Source of the DNA: JAICNG01 sp035249985
GTDB taxonomy: Bacteria > Gemmatimonadota > Gemmatimonadetes > Gemmatimonadales > Gemmatimonadaceae
DNA length: 64,000 nucleotides
Assembly: GCA_035249985.1 (NCBI GenBank)
Contig: DATFFP010000070.1
Location: 13,805 to 77,804, forward strand
Direction: 5' to 3'
The notes under the pieces are model-generated. The model was not told the origin of the DNA, did not search any database, and was given only the letters and a program-made list of their open reading frames with translations. The position numbers and the translations under genes were made by a program. Below, one piece after another: positions 9,469 to 18,321 of this stretch (positions within the stretch are counted from its first letter, which is position 1; every line of letters starts with the position of its first letter).

Positions 9469-11949
9469 TCAGTCGTCGGCACCGCGCGCCGCAAGGTCGA
9501 CGCCACCGCCAAGGTGACGGGCGAGACCAAGTTCGCCGACGATCTCTCGCTCCCGCGCATGTTGTGGTGCAAGCTGCTGCGCTCGCGGGAGCCGCACGCA
9601 CGCATCGTCCGCATCGATACGTCACGCGCGGAGCGGCACCCGGGCGTCGTCGCCGTGCTCACTGGGCGCGACCTGCCGATTCCGTTCGGGATCCTGCCCA
9701 TCTCGCAGGATGAGCACGCGCTCTGTCCCGATCACGTGCGCTTCGTCGGTGATCCCGTTGCCGCCGTCGCCGCGATCGACGAAGACACCGCCGCCGACGC
9801 CTGCGATCTCATCGAGGTCGAATACGAGAAGCTGCCGCCCATCGAGTCGGTGGAGGACGCGCTGGCGAGCACCGACACGCCGGCCGCTCACATCCACGAC
9901 TACGGCGACGCCGGCAACGTTCACAAGCACATCGCGCTGGAGTTCGGCAACGTCGACGCCGAGATGGCGACGGCGGATCACGTGCGCGAGGACCTGTTCT
10001 TCTTCGAGGGGAACACCCATCTGCCGATGGAGCAGCACGCGTCGCTCGCGCAGTGGTCGCCCGATGGGAAGGTGACGGTCTGGTCGAGCACGCAGACACC
10101 ACACTATTTGCACCGCGCGCTGGCGAAGGTGCTCGAGATGCCTGCGGCGCACGTCCGCGTCATCGCCACACCGAACGGTGGCGGCTTCGGCGGAAAGTCG
10201 GATCCGTTCAACCACGAGATCGTCGTCGCCGCGTTCGCGCGCCGCACTGGCCGGCCGGCAAAAATCTCGCTTACGCGCGAGGAGGTCTTCTACTGCCACC
10301 GCGGGCGTCATCCGACGCTCATGCGCATCAAGACGGGCGTCACACGGGAAGGTCGCATCGTGGCGATGGACTTCACCTCGTTTCTCGACGGCGGCGCCTA
10401 TGGCTCGTACGGCGTCGCCAGCACGTATTACACCGGCGCGCTCCAGACCGTGACGTACGAAGTGCCGCATTACCGCTTTCGCGGGGCTCGCGTCTTCACG
10501 AACAAGGCACCGTGCGGCCCCAAGCGCGGCCACGGTACACCGCAACCGCGCTTTGCGCTCGAGTGTCAGCTCGACAAGATCGCCGAAGATCTCTCGATCG
10601 ATCCCGCGGTGCTTCGGAAGCGCATCCTGCAGCCCGCGAACTCCGTCACCGCGAACTGGCTCCGCATCGGCTCGATGGGACTTGGCGAGTGCATCGATGC
10701 GGTCGTCGAGCGCAGCGGCTGGCAGACGAAACATCGCCAGCTGCCGTTCGGCCGCGGTGTCGGGCTCGCGTGCTCGTCGTACATCTCCGGCGCCGGGCTC
10801 CCGATCTACTGGAACAGCATGCCGCACTCCGGCGTGCAGCTCAAGCTCGACCGCTCCGGTGGCGTCGCCGCCTTCTGTGGCTCCACCGACATCGGGCAAG
10901 GTTCCGACTCGGTGCTCGCCTATTGCGTCGCCGACGTGTTAGGCATCGAGCCCGAGGACATCCGCATCGTCACCGGCGACACCGACCTCACCCCGGTCGA
11001 CCTTGGCTCCTACTCGTCGCGCGTCACCCTGATGACGGGAAACGCCGCGGTGCAGGCCGCGGAGCGTGCGCGCGAGATCCTGGCCGACGGCGTATCGCGG
11101 AAGCTCAACGTGCCGAAGTCGCGATTGGTGTTCGCGGACCGGCGGGTCTTCGACACGGAGTCGCCCGATCGCGGGGTACCGTTCGCCGAAGCGGTGCAAA
11201 TTGCCGAAGGAATGTTCGGCACGGTTGGGACGACGGGATCGTACACGCCGCCGCGCTCGCCAGGCAGATACAAAGGCGCGGGGGTCGGACCCTCACCGGC
11301 CTACTCGTACACGGCCGCGGTCGCCGAAGTCGAGGTCGATCCGGAAACGGGAATGGTCAGGGTGCCGAAGATCTGGATCGCCCATGATGTCGGCCAATCC
11401 ATCAATCCGCTGCTCGTGATCGGGCAGGTCGAGGGCTCGGTGTACATGGGGCTGGGCGAAGCGCTCATGGAGGAGATGACCTATCGCGACCGCGTGCGGA
11501 ACGTCGTGCACCACCACCCGAGCATGCTGGAGTACAAGAGTCCCACCACGTTCGAGATGTGCGATGTCGAGACGATCCTGATCCACGATCCCGACCCGAG
11601 TGGGCCGTTCGGGGCCAAGGAGGCTGGGCAGGGTCCGCTGCTCCCCGTGATGCCCGCGGTCGCGAACGCCATCTACGACGCGGTGGGCGTGAGGATCGAC
11701 GAGGTTCCCTGCTCGCCCCACAAGGTCCTGAAGGCGCTCAAGGACAAGATGAAGGGCAACGCCGGCCGTTTTGGTCCGACGGCCATGCCGAGCTACGCGT
11801 TCCCGGACGTCGCTCATGTCCGCACACCCGCGCAGGGGGGCACCGGTCGCGAGGAAGACGGTCGCGCTCACAGCGAAGTGGGTGGCCCGGTGGAGCAAGC
11901 GGGTGAGACGACAGCGGCGGCCGGCGCGGCGCCACGGAAGCAGCGCTGA
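9430..11949 (+). CDS. hcrA: Molybdopterin-binding large subunit (HcrA type)
   Basis: 839 residues. This catalytic subunit of the xanthine oxidase family carries the molybdopterin-cytosine dinucleotide cofactor. The cofactor loop GGGFGGK is at 250-256, and the active-site glutamate (GPFGAKEAGQG, Glu731) is present. The CODH-specific AYxCSFR loop is absent, so it is not a CO dehydrogenase. The first residues after the start (DRSQFAVRSPQSV) are translated from the right arm of repeat B1; the family match begins only at 'GTARRKVDATAKVTG'. The C-terminal 60 residues or so are polar low-complexity sequence. It overlaps hcrC by 8 bases, and its stop overlaps the start of hcrB (TGATG). Likely role: hydroxylation or dehydroxylation of an aromatic or heterocyclic substrate. 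Confidence 0.9.
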   Translation: MTDRSQFAVRSPQSVVGTARRKVDATAKVTGETKFADDLSLPRMLWCKLLRSREPHARIVRIDTSRAERHPGVVAVLTGRDLPIPFGILPISQDEHALCPDHVRFVGDPVAAVAAIDEDTAADACDLIEVEYEKLPPIESVEDALASTDTPAAHIHDYGDAGNVHKHIALEFGNVDAEMATADHVREDLFFFEGNTHLPMEQHASLAQWSPDGKVTVWSSTQTPHYLHRALAKVLEMPAAHVRVIATPNGGGFGGKSDPFNHEIVVAAFARRTGRPAKISLTREEVFYCHRGRHPTLMRIKTGVTREGRIVAMDFTSFLDGGAYGSYGVASTYYTGALQTVTYEVPHYRFRGARVFTNKAPCGPKRGHGTPQPRFALECQLDKIAEDLSIDPAVLRKRILQPANSVTANWLRIGSMGLGECIDAVVERSGWQTKHRQLPFGRGVGLACSSYISGAGLPIYWNSMPHSGVQLKLDRSGGVAAFCGSTDIGQGSDSVLAYCVADVLGIEPEDIRIVTGDTDLTPVDLGSYSSRVTLMTGNAAVQAAERAREILADGVSRKLNVPKSRLVFADRRVFDTESPDRGVPFAEAVQIAEGMFGTVGTTGSYTPPRSPGRYKGAGVGPSPAYSYTAAVAEVEVDPETGMVRVPKIWIAHDVGQSINPLLVIGQVEGSVYMGLGEALMEEMTYRDRVRNVVHHHPSMLEYKSPTTFEMCDVETILIHDPDPSGPFGAKEAGQGPLLPVMPAVANAIYDAVGVRIDEVPCSPHKVLKALKDKMKGNAGRFGPTAMPSYAFPDVAHVRTPAQGGTGREEDGRAHSEVGGPVEQAGETTAAAGAAPRKQR

Positions 11950-12947
11950 TGCTGCGACTTCCGCGCTTCACCTACCACGAGCCGACCACCGTCGGCGACG
12001 CGGTCCGCCTGTTCACCGAGGCGATGCCCGACGTCGCCTATGTGGCGGGCGGGACGGATCTCTATCCGAACATGAAGCGCCGGCAGCAAACGCCGGCGAC
12101 CGTGATCGCGCTGCATCGCATCCCCGAGCTGCGAGCGACCACCGGCACGCCGGAGAGCGGCATGACGATCGGTGCGTGCGTCACGCTGACCGAGCTCGCT
12201 GCGCACGAAGCGGTTCGCCTGCGCTATCCGGCGGTGGCGCATGCCGCGCACGTCGTGTCGACGCCGATTCTTCGCAACATGGGCACGATCGGCGGCAATC
12301 TCCTGCTCGACACGCGGTGCAACTACTACGACCAGAACTACGAGTGGCGGAAGGCGATCAACTTCTGCATGAAGCGGGACGGCGAGATCTGCTGGGTCGC
12401 GCCGTCGAGCCCACGGTGCTGGGCGGTGCAGTCGTCGGACGGCGTCCCGGTCGCGGTGGCGTTAGGCGCCGACGTGACCGTGACGTCGGTGCGCGGGACG
12501 CGCCGCCTGCCGGCGGCGAGCCTCTATCGGAACGATGGTATCCAGTACCTGGAGAAGGCCCCCGACGAGCTGCTCGTCGCGTATCACCTTCCGCCGGTCA
12601 GGAACGGCGACTGGCGCGCCACCTACCGGAAGCTCCGCCGTCGCGACGCGTTCGATTTTCCGGTCCTCGGGGTGGCCGCCCGCATCGACTTCGCGCGCGA
12701 CGGGAGCGTGAGCGCTGCCCGCATCGTCCTCGGCGCCGTGGCATCCTATCCGCAGGAGATCCCCGCCGCGGCCGAGGCGATCGTGGGCACCCGTCTGGAT
12801 GAAGGCGCGATTGGTGCCGCGGCCGACGCTGCTTACCGTCCCGCAAAGCCGATGGACAACACCGACTTCACGCTTGCCTGGCGAAAGGAGATGGTGCGCG
12901 TCCACGTGCAGCGTGCGCTGCAGGACATTCGCGCGCAACGCACCTAA
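11949..12947 (+). CDS. hcrB: FAD subunit with [4Fe-4S] loop (HcrB type)
   Basis: 332 residues of the FAD-binding CoxM fold, with 'VAGGTDLYP' and 'GTIGGNLLLDTR' as flavin-contact segments. Unlike ordinary xanthine dehydrogenase or CO dehydrogenase medium subunits, it has an insert with four cysteines at 124, 140, 148 and 157 (RCNYYDQ, FCMK, ICWVA, RCWA). That [4Fe-4S]-binding loop is the hallmark of the beta subunit of 4-hydroxybenzoyl-CoA reductase. It makes this operon more likely an HcrCAB-like aromatic CoA-ester reductase than a generic aldehyde or xanthine oxidase. No CoA ligase or ring-cleavage gene is seen nearby, so the true substrate is open. Confidence 0.9.
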   Translation: MLRLPRFTYHEPTTVGDAVRLFTEAMPDVAYVAGGTDLYPNMKRRQQTPATVIALHRIPELRATTGTPESGMTIGACVTLTELAAHEAVRLRYPAVAHAAHVVSTPILRNMGTIGGNLLLDTRCNYYDQNYEWRKAINFCMKRDGEICWVAPSSPRCWAVQSSDGVPVAVALGADVTVTSVRGTRRLPAASLYRNDGIQYLEKAPDELLVAYHLPPVRNGDWRATYRKLRRRDAFDFPVLGVAARIDFARDGSVSAARIVLGAVASYPQEIPAAAEAIVGTRLDEGAIGAAADAAYRPAKPMDNTDFTLAWRKEMVRVHVQRALQDIRAQRT

Positions 12948-12970
12948 GGGCGTCAGCGGGCGGGAAATAG

Positions 12971-13051
12971 CTGCGACCTGCGAACTGCGACCTAACGGCG
13001 GCTCTTGCAATTCGCAGTTCGCAGTTCGCAGTTCGCAGTTCGCAGTTCGCA
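12971..13051. repeat. Family B heptamer palindrome (B2)
   Basis: The left arm, 12971-12992, holds three CTGCGAN-type units. The right arm, 13007-13051, holds six TTCGCAG units, so the two arms are unequal. It fills the junction between convergent hcrB and the sensor kinase gene. Together with B1 it brackets hcrA-hcrB. Confidence 0.9.
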
Positions 13052-13058
13052 TCTCGAA

Positions 13059-14900
13059 TCATGACACGCGCGCGGGCACCGGCGCCGCCTGCGGCAGGGT
13101 GAGCGTGAACACCGACCCGCGCCCCACCTCGCTCTCTACCGTGATGTCGCCCTCCATCGCGCGCGCGAGGTCGCGACTGATCGCGAGCCCGAGCCCGACA
13201 CCTTCGTGCGTGCGATTCAGCGCCCGGCCCGCCTGCACGAAGGGCTCGAAGATCGATCGCATGCGATCCTCGGGAATCCCGATGCCCGTGTCGCTGACGC
13301 GGATTGTGAGGGCGTTGCCGGCTCGCGCGCAGTCGAGCACAATGCGCCCGCTCTCCGGGGTGAACTTCACCGCGTTGGAGACGAGGTTGAGCAGGATCTG
13401 ACGCAGCTTGTCGCGATCGGCGCGCACCCGAAGGTCGCCATCGCATTCGGGCATCTCGAGGCGCTGTTCCTTGGCACGCACCTGCGGAGCGACGATCGCC
13501 TCGAGCTCCGACATCACGTCGTCGAGCGGGACGTCCGTCACGTGGAACTCCACCTGACCGGCATCGATCTTCGCGAAGTTGAGCACGTCGTTGATCAGCG
13601 ACAGGAGATGCGCCTGGCTGCGGTTGATGCGACCGAGTGCATCGCGCTGCGCGTCGGTGACCGGGCCGTGAATCCCCATCTCGAGGAGTTGCGCGTAGCC
13701 ACCGATGGCATTCAACGGGGTGCGCAGCTCGTGACTCATCACCGCCAGAAAGTCGCTCTTGGCGCGATTGGCCGCCTCGGCCTCCTCACGAGCGCGACGC
13801 GCGTCCTGCACGCCCGCCTCGAGCTCGCGGCGTGAGGCATCGATCTGACTCGCCATCTGATTGAAGCTCTCGGCCAGCCGTCCGATCTCGTCGCGCCCAG
13901 TCACCTGCACCCGACGCGTGTACTCGCCATTCGCGATCGCCTCGGCGGCTACGGTGAGCGCCCCCAGCGGACGCGTGATGCTTCGGCTGATGAACCACGA
14001 GAGCGCCGCGCCGAGCGCGATGAGGGCGATACTGAGCAGGGCGAGGGTTGCCACCGTTGTACGAGGTCCGGCCTGCACGGATTCCAGCGGGGCCTCGAGC
14101 ACGAACACCCACGGCGTGCCGGGAACGGGAGCTTCCGTCGCCATCATGCGGCTGCCGCCCCGCGTGTAGGTCAGCTCGCCCTCCGCGGAATCGCGCGCCG
14201 CCGGCGCCGCGACCGGCGCGCCCGGTGCGAGTCCCCAGACGTCGCCGGCGACGTTGCGCACGAACAGCGTCACCTGCTCGCCGGTGAGCTCGCGAAGCGT
14301 CTGCGACGCATCGCGCGCTCCCCCCACGCGAAGGAGCTGCGCAACGTATCCATGCGTGGTTTGGCCGCGCACGACAGGTGCGATGATCCAGAAGGCGATG
14401 CGATCGCCGGTGGGGTACAGGATGCTGAAGCGCACCGAATCCGATGGGCGGCGCTGCGGGGGCACGCGCAGCACGTCGGTGCGCAGGACCTCCGGCACCT
14501 CTCCGCGCAACGTGTCGGGATCAGAGTTGGTCGAGACGACGCGCTCGCCGCGCGCGTTCCACAATTCGACGGGCAAGCCGGAGTCGGTCGCGGCCGTAAG
14601 GCGTAGCAGGACCCGGCGCGCCGCTGCATACGCACTCGTGTCGCTGGTGTCGAGCGCCGCCCGAAGCGAGGGGTCGCGCGCCGCACCGGCGAGGAGTTGT
14701 GCCCGTCGCCGCATGGAGATCTCGGCACTGCCCGCCACCTGCTCCACCGCTTCCGTGAGCCGCTTGCGAGCGGCCGCGGCGCTGCTTTCCGAGAGCGTGC
14801 GGTAGGTCAGGAAAAGCGATGCCGCCAGCACGACGAGCAGCACCGCCGTCATCAGCAGGGGGAGCTTGTGCTCTAGCGACAATGATCGAGTGCGGCGCAT
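13059..14900 (-). CDS. Membrane sensor histidine kinase
   Basis: 613 residues. Layout: N-terminal membrane segment (about 15-33), extracytoplasmic sensor region (about 34-280), second membrane segment (about 285-305, LALLSIALIALGAALSWFI), HAMP (about 305-360), a short coiled coil, HisKA with the phosphoacceptor His390 in SHELRTPLNAIGGY, and HATPase_c with DTGIGIP and GVGLGLAIS. There is no receiver domain and no adjacent response regulator, so it is an orphan kinase here. It reads outwards from the same 78-base divergent gap as the M28 peptidase gene. Confidence 0.95.
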   Translation of the reverse strand: MRRTRSLSLEHKLPLLMTAVLLVVLAASLFLTYRTLSESSAAAARKRLTEAVEQVAGSAEISMRRRAQLLAGAARDPSLRAALDTSDTSAYAAARRVLLRLTAATDSGLPVELWNARGERVVSTNSDPDTLRGEVPEVLRTDVLRVPPQRRPSDSVRFSILYPTGDRIAFWIIAPVVRGQTTHGYVAQLLRVGGARDASQTLRELTGEQVTLFVRNVAGDVWGLAPGAPVAAPAARDSAEGELTYTRGGSRMMATEAPVPGTPWVFVLEAPLESVQAGPRTTVATLALLSIALIALGAALSWFISRSITRPLGALTVAAEAIANGEYTRRVQVTGRDEIGRLAESFNQMASQIDASRRELEAGVQDARRAREEAEAANRAKSDFLAVMSHELRTPLNAIGGYAQLLEMGIHGPVTDAQRDALGRINRSQAHLLSLINDVLNFAKIDAGQVEFHVTDVPLDDVMSELEAIVAPQVRAKEQRLEMPECDGDLRVRADRDKLRQILLNLVSNAVKFTPESGRIVLDCARAGNALTIRVSDTGIGIPEDRMRSIFEPFVQAGRALNRTHEGVGLGLAISRDLARAMEGDITVESEVGRGSVFTLTLPQAAPVPARVS

Positions 14901-14978
14901 ACGTGAACTTGGGCAATGTGCAGGGATTGTGCGAGCGCATTAGCTTCTTTTTGCACCGACCTTTTCGGACGCACCCCA

Positions 14979-17540
14979 ATGGCTCTCACGCGCTTCAGCT
15001 CGCTCGTCACCGTCCTCTCGTTTGCCGGCTCGGCCGCCGTCGCGCAGGCGGATCGCGATTCCATTCCCGCGGCTGCGCGAGCTCGCTACGACACAGCCTA
15101 CTTTGCCTGGCAGCGCGGGGATTACCCCACGGCGCTTGCGGGGTTCGAGCGACTCCTTGCATCGTCTGATGGGGACCGCCTCCTGGCGCCAATCGCCCTT
15201 CTCACCGGTGAGCTGTATCGCACGATGGCCGTCGCGGAGGATGGCCAGGCACCGCGATGGAGTCCCGACGGCCGATATGCGTCGTTCACGACCAACGGCG
15301 GCCGAGTGACGAAGGTGATCGCGGTGGATGGCGATTCGGTGCGGCCGGTCGCGTCGATCAACGGCGTGGCACTCGTGTTCTCGCCCGGCGGCGACCGCGT
15401 GGCGTACCTCGCGATCGATGAGACGCCGGCGTTGCGGGCCGCGCGGGCCCTGGCCGACTCGCTGTTGCGCGCGCAGGAGTTCGGCCGCGTTCAGCGGCAG
15501 CGTCAGGAAGTGTCGCGGCTGGAGCAGGAGGCCGCGCGCATCCTGGTCCGCGATCTTCGGGGCGGCGCGAGTGAGGAGCTGAGGGCGCCGGACCTGGCGA
15601 AGCGCGCGCTGGCGTTCAGTGCCGATGGAGCGACCGTGCACGTCGTGGGCGGACCGACCAGCGATCGCGCGCGCACCGACATCTATGCGGTCTCTGCCTC
15701 CGCTGCGCCACGCGCCATCTCATCCGGGCCTGGCATCAAGGCGAATCCGATCTTCACCGCGGGCGGAACGCACGTCGTCTACACGCTCGGCAGCGACTCC
15801 GTCTCGATACGCGAGGTGGCCTCGGGTGCGACCCGCACCTTTGCCGGCACGTCGCCATCGGTCTCCGCGGATGGGTCGACGTTGGCGTTCCTTTCGCGCG
15901 CCGGAAACGAATTCACGATAGCCACGGTGCCGGTGAGCGGCGGTGAGCCGACGATCGTCAAGCGCAGTGACCGCCCGATGGCGACGCCGGTCGTCTCTCC
16001 CGACGGCCGTCGCATCGCGCACGTCGTCATGCTGCGAGACGACTGGGATCTGTTCGTCATCGGCCGAGACGGACGGGGCGACGTGCGACTGACATGGGAG
16101 ATTCAGCACGACATATTTCCGCGGTGGCTCTCCAACGGCCGGGTCTTCGCGGTGAAAGGAGAGCCTCGCCACCGTCGCTCGTACATGTATGACGCGGCCA
16201 CGGGAGAGGCGACGCGCCTGCACCACAACAACACGGTGCGAACGGTAGCACCGGAGTATGAGTGGGCGGTCAGTCCGGATGGTAGCAAAATCCTCCTCGT
16301 TGCCGACCGCGATGGTGACACGATCTCGCCCGAGCGCGGCGTCGTTCTGCTCGATCTCAACCGTCGATACTCACGCGCCGACGTGCTCGCTCGCGTCCGC
16401 GCCAATGCGGCCGCCGAGCGCGATCTTCGTGAGCGTGGCCGTCGCATGTTCGCGACGGCGGACAGCGCCGTGCGCGCGGCGGTGCGGGGTATCTCGGTCG
16501 AGCGTATCTACGAGTACGAGCGCGCCCTCTACCAGTTCGGCTCGAAGTACATCACGCGGCCCGGCAATCACCTCGCCATCGAGTACATCGCGAGCACGCT
16601 GCGCTCCTTCGGCTACGAGCCGGAGATCCAGTGGTTCGAGCCGCAGCCCGGCGTGCGCACCGCCAACGTCATCGCCACGCTTCGCGGACGCGTCAGTCCC
16701 GCGCTCATCTACGTCATCAGCAGCCACTTCGATTCCGTCGAGGACGGCCCGGGTGCCGACGACAACACCTCGGGCACGACCGCACTGCTCGATGTCGCGC
16801 GCGTGCTCGCACGCCGGCCACAGGCCGCCACGATCAAGTTCGCCTGGTTCACGGGTGAGGAAGCCGGCCTCTATGGCAGCCGGGAGTTCGTCAGGCGCGC
16901 GGTGGCCAACAACGACAGGATCGCCGGCGCGTTGAACAACGACATGATCGGCTGGACGAACGACGAGCGCCTGGACAACACCATTCGCTATTCCAACGCG
17001 GGAATCCGCGATCTGCAGCACGCCGCGGCGTTCCTTTTCACCGACCTCATCACGTACGACGCCAAGTACTACCGCAACACCGATGCGCACGCGTACTTCG
17101 AGGTGTACGGCGACATCGTCGGAGGGATCGGCTCCTATCCGATACTCGGCAATCCCCACTATCACCAGTCGCACGACATTCTCGAGACGATCAACCATCG
17201 CCTGGTAGCCGAAGTGAGCAAGACGACGGCGGCCTCGATCATGTTGCTCGCGTCGAGTCCCGCGCGTCCCACCGGGCTCGAGCTCGTGAGGCGCGATGGG
17301 GATCGCGTCGAGATCCGCTGGACCGCGGCGCCGGAGCGCGATCACGCGCGCTATGTGGTTCGGATCGATCCGCCAGGAACGGCCGGCAGCCGGACCGTCA
17401 CGGTGACCGCGCCGCGTATGACCCTCACCGGGGTCGCGCCGGGAAGCGAGATCGCCGTTCGCGCGGTGAATGCGCGAGGAATGGAGAGCTGGGATGCAGC
17501 GAGACTCACGATGCCGGGAGCGGAGACGGTCGGGCAGTAA
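14979..17540 (+). CDS. Secreted M28 aminopeptidase with N-terminal beta-propeller and C-terminal Fn3
   Basis: 853 residues. I start at ATG 14979 because it opens a clean signal peptide (MALTRFSSLVTVLSFAG ending AVAQ); the ATG at 14916 would put 21 odd residues before it. Residues about 30-80 look like a TPR-type helix pair. Residues about 85-480 contain WD40-like (PD40) repeats with 'SPDGR' and 'SADG' motifs. Residues about 510-760 are an M28 zinc peptidase: His583, Asp594, Glu627/Glu628, Asp655 and His732 are all in place. The end is Fn3-like. The expected role is periplasmic or extracellular removal of N-terminal amino acids from peptides. Confidence 0.93.
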   Translation: MALTRFSSLVTVLSFAGSAAVAQADRDSIPAAARARYDTAYFAWQRGDYPTALAGFERLLASSDGDRLLAPIALLTGELYRTMAVAEDGQAPRWSPDGRYASFTTNGGRVTKVIAVDGDSVRPVASINGVALVFSPGGDRVAYLAIDETPALRAARALADSLLRAQEFGRVQRQRQEVSRLEQEAARILVRDLRGGASEELRAPDLAKRALAFSADGATVHVVGGPTSDRARTDIYAVSASAAPRAISSGPGIKANPIFTAGGTHVVYTLGSDSVSIREVASGATRTFAGTSPSVSADGSTLAFLSRAGNEFTIATVPVSGGEPTIVKRSDRPMATPVVSPDGRRIAHVVMLRDDWDLFVIGRDGRGDVRLTWEIQHDIFPRWLSNGRVFAVKGEPRHRRSYMYDAATGEATRLHHNNTVRTVAPEYEWAVSPDGSKILLVADRDGDTISPERGVVLLDLNRRYSRADVLARVRANAAAERDLRERGRRMFATADSAVRAAVRGISVERIYEYERALYQFGSKYITRPGNHLAIEYIASTLRSFGYEPEIQWFEPQPGVRTANVIATLRGRVSPALIYVISSHFDSVEDGPGADDNTSGTTALLDVARVLARRPQAATIKFAWFTGEEAGLYGSREFVRRAVANNDRIAGALNNDMIGWTNDERLDNTIRYSNAGIRDLQHAAAFLFTDLITYDAKYYRNTDAHAYFEVYGDIVGGIGSYPILGNPHYHQSHDILETINHRLVAEVSKTTAASIMLLASSPARPTGLELVRRDGDRVEIRWTAAPERDHARYVVRIDPPGTAGSRTVTVTAPRMTLTGVAPGSEIAVRAVNARGMESWDAARLTMPGAETVGQ

Positions 17541-17542
17541 GC

Positions 17543-17622
17543 CGAGGTAATCGGGGGTGTCGAGGTCGTCGGTATATCGGAGCGACGGCGTTGCCCTCCT
17601 CGGTCACCTCGACCACCCTGAG
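17543..17622. repeat. Family E nonamer palindrome (degenerate copy, E1)
   Basis: GAGGTNNTC-type 9-base units run in 17543-17572, with complementary units (TCACCTCGACCACC) in 17598-17622. The pairing is imperfect. It lies right after the M28 peptidase stop. A cleaner copy is at 24530-24613. Confidence 0.55.
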
Positions 17623-17649
17623 ACGGAACCATCATCCAACTCGCGACCC

Positions 17650-18321
17650 ATGTTCATCGGCCATTTCGGCGCCGCCCTCGGCGCCTCGCGCGCCGCGCCA
17701 CGCGTGTCTCTCGGGATCCTCATCGCGGCGTGCCAGCTTCCTGATCTCCTCTGGCCGATCTTCCTGCTCGCCGGCGTCGAGCGCGTTCGAATCGTCCAGG
17801 GCGACAACCCGTTTCTGCATCTGGTATTCGAGCACTATCCCTGGACACACAGTCTCGTGATGGTGCTGCTGTGGGCGGTGATCGCGGGACTCGTGTATCG
17901 ACTGTCGCGACGCAATGGACGAGGCGCCGCCATCGTCGCGACGCTCGTGGTGAGCCATTGGGTGCTGGACTGGATCACTCACGTCCCCGACCTGCCGCTC
18001 TATCCCGGCGGCCCCGAGTACGGACTCGCCGTTTGGCGTTCCGTCGCGCTGACCTTCGCGATCGAAGTTCCGTTGTTCGCGCTGGGCGTGTGGCTCTACG
18101 CGTCGCGCACGCGCGGCCGCGATACGACGGGGCGCGCCGGATTCTGGTCGCTCATCGCGTTCATGGTCGTCGTATTCATCGCCAGTGGCTGGAGTCCGCC
18201 GCCCCCGGACGCCAACGCAGTCGCCTGGGCCTCGCTGGCAATGTGGCTCTTCCCGCTTTGGGCAGCGTGGGTTGACACGCACCGCGATCGCATTGAAATC
18301 GACGAGGCGGTGACCTCGTGA
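17650..18321 (+). CDS. Multipass membrane protein (DUF457/YdjM-like)
   Basis: 223 residues. The start at ATG 17650 (MFIGHFGAALG) is preferred over 17557, whose extra residues are a translation of repeat E1. About five membrane helices are visible. The pattern 'GHFGAALGA...APRVSLG', 'LPDLLWP' and 'YPWTHSLVM' with conserved His and Asp resembles the membrane-bound metal-dependent hydrolase-like family DUF457. No enzymatic activity is established for close relatives that I can name. It overlaps the next gene by 4 bases (GTGA), suggesting coupled translation with the PQQ dehydrogenase. Confidence 0.7.
   Translation: MFIGHFGAALGASRAAPRVSLGILIAACQLPDLLWPIFLLAGVERVRIVQGDNPFLHLVFEHYPWTHSLVMVLLWAVIAGLVYRLSRRNGRGAAIVATLVVSHWVLDWITHVPDLPLYPGGPEYGLAVWRSVALTFAIEVPLFALGVWLYASRTRGRDTTGRAGFWSLIAFMVVVFIASGWSPPPPDANAVAWASLAMWLFPLWAAWVDTHRDRIEIDEAVTS

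Noticed and set aside
8883..12947. Aerobic CO dehydrogenase (CoxSLM) for the molybdenum hydroxylase
   Set aside because: The catalytic AYxCSFR loop is missing from the large subunit, and the FAD subunit has the four-cysteine insert of 4-hydroxybenzoyl-CoA reductase.
13007..13051. CRISPR array suspicion for runs of TTCGCAG and similar units
   Set aside because: Units are 7-9 bases, contiguous, without spacers, and no cas genes are present.
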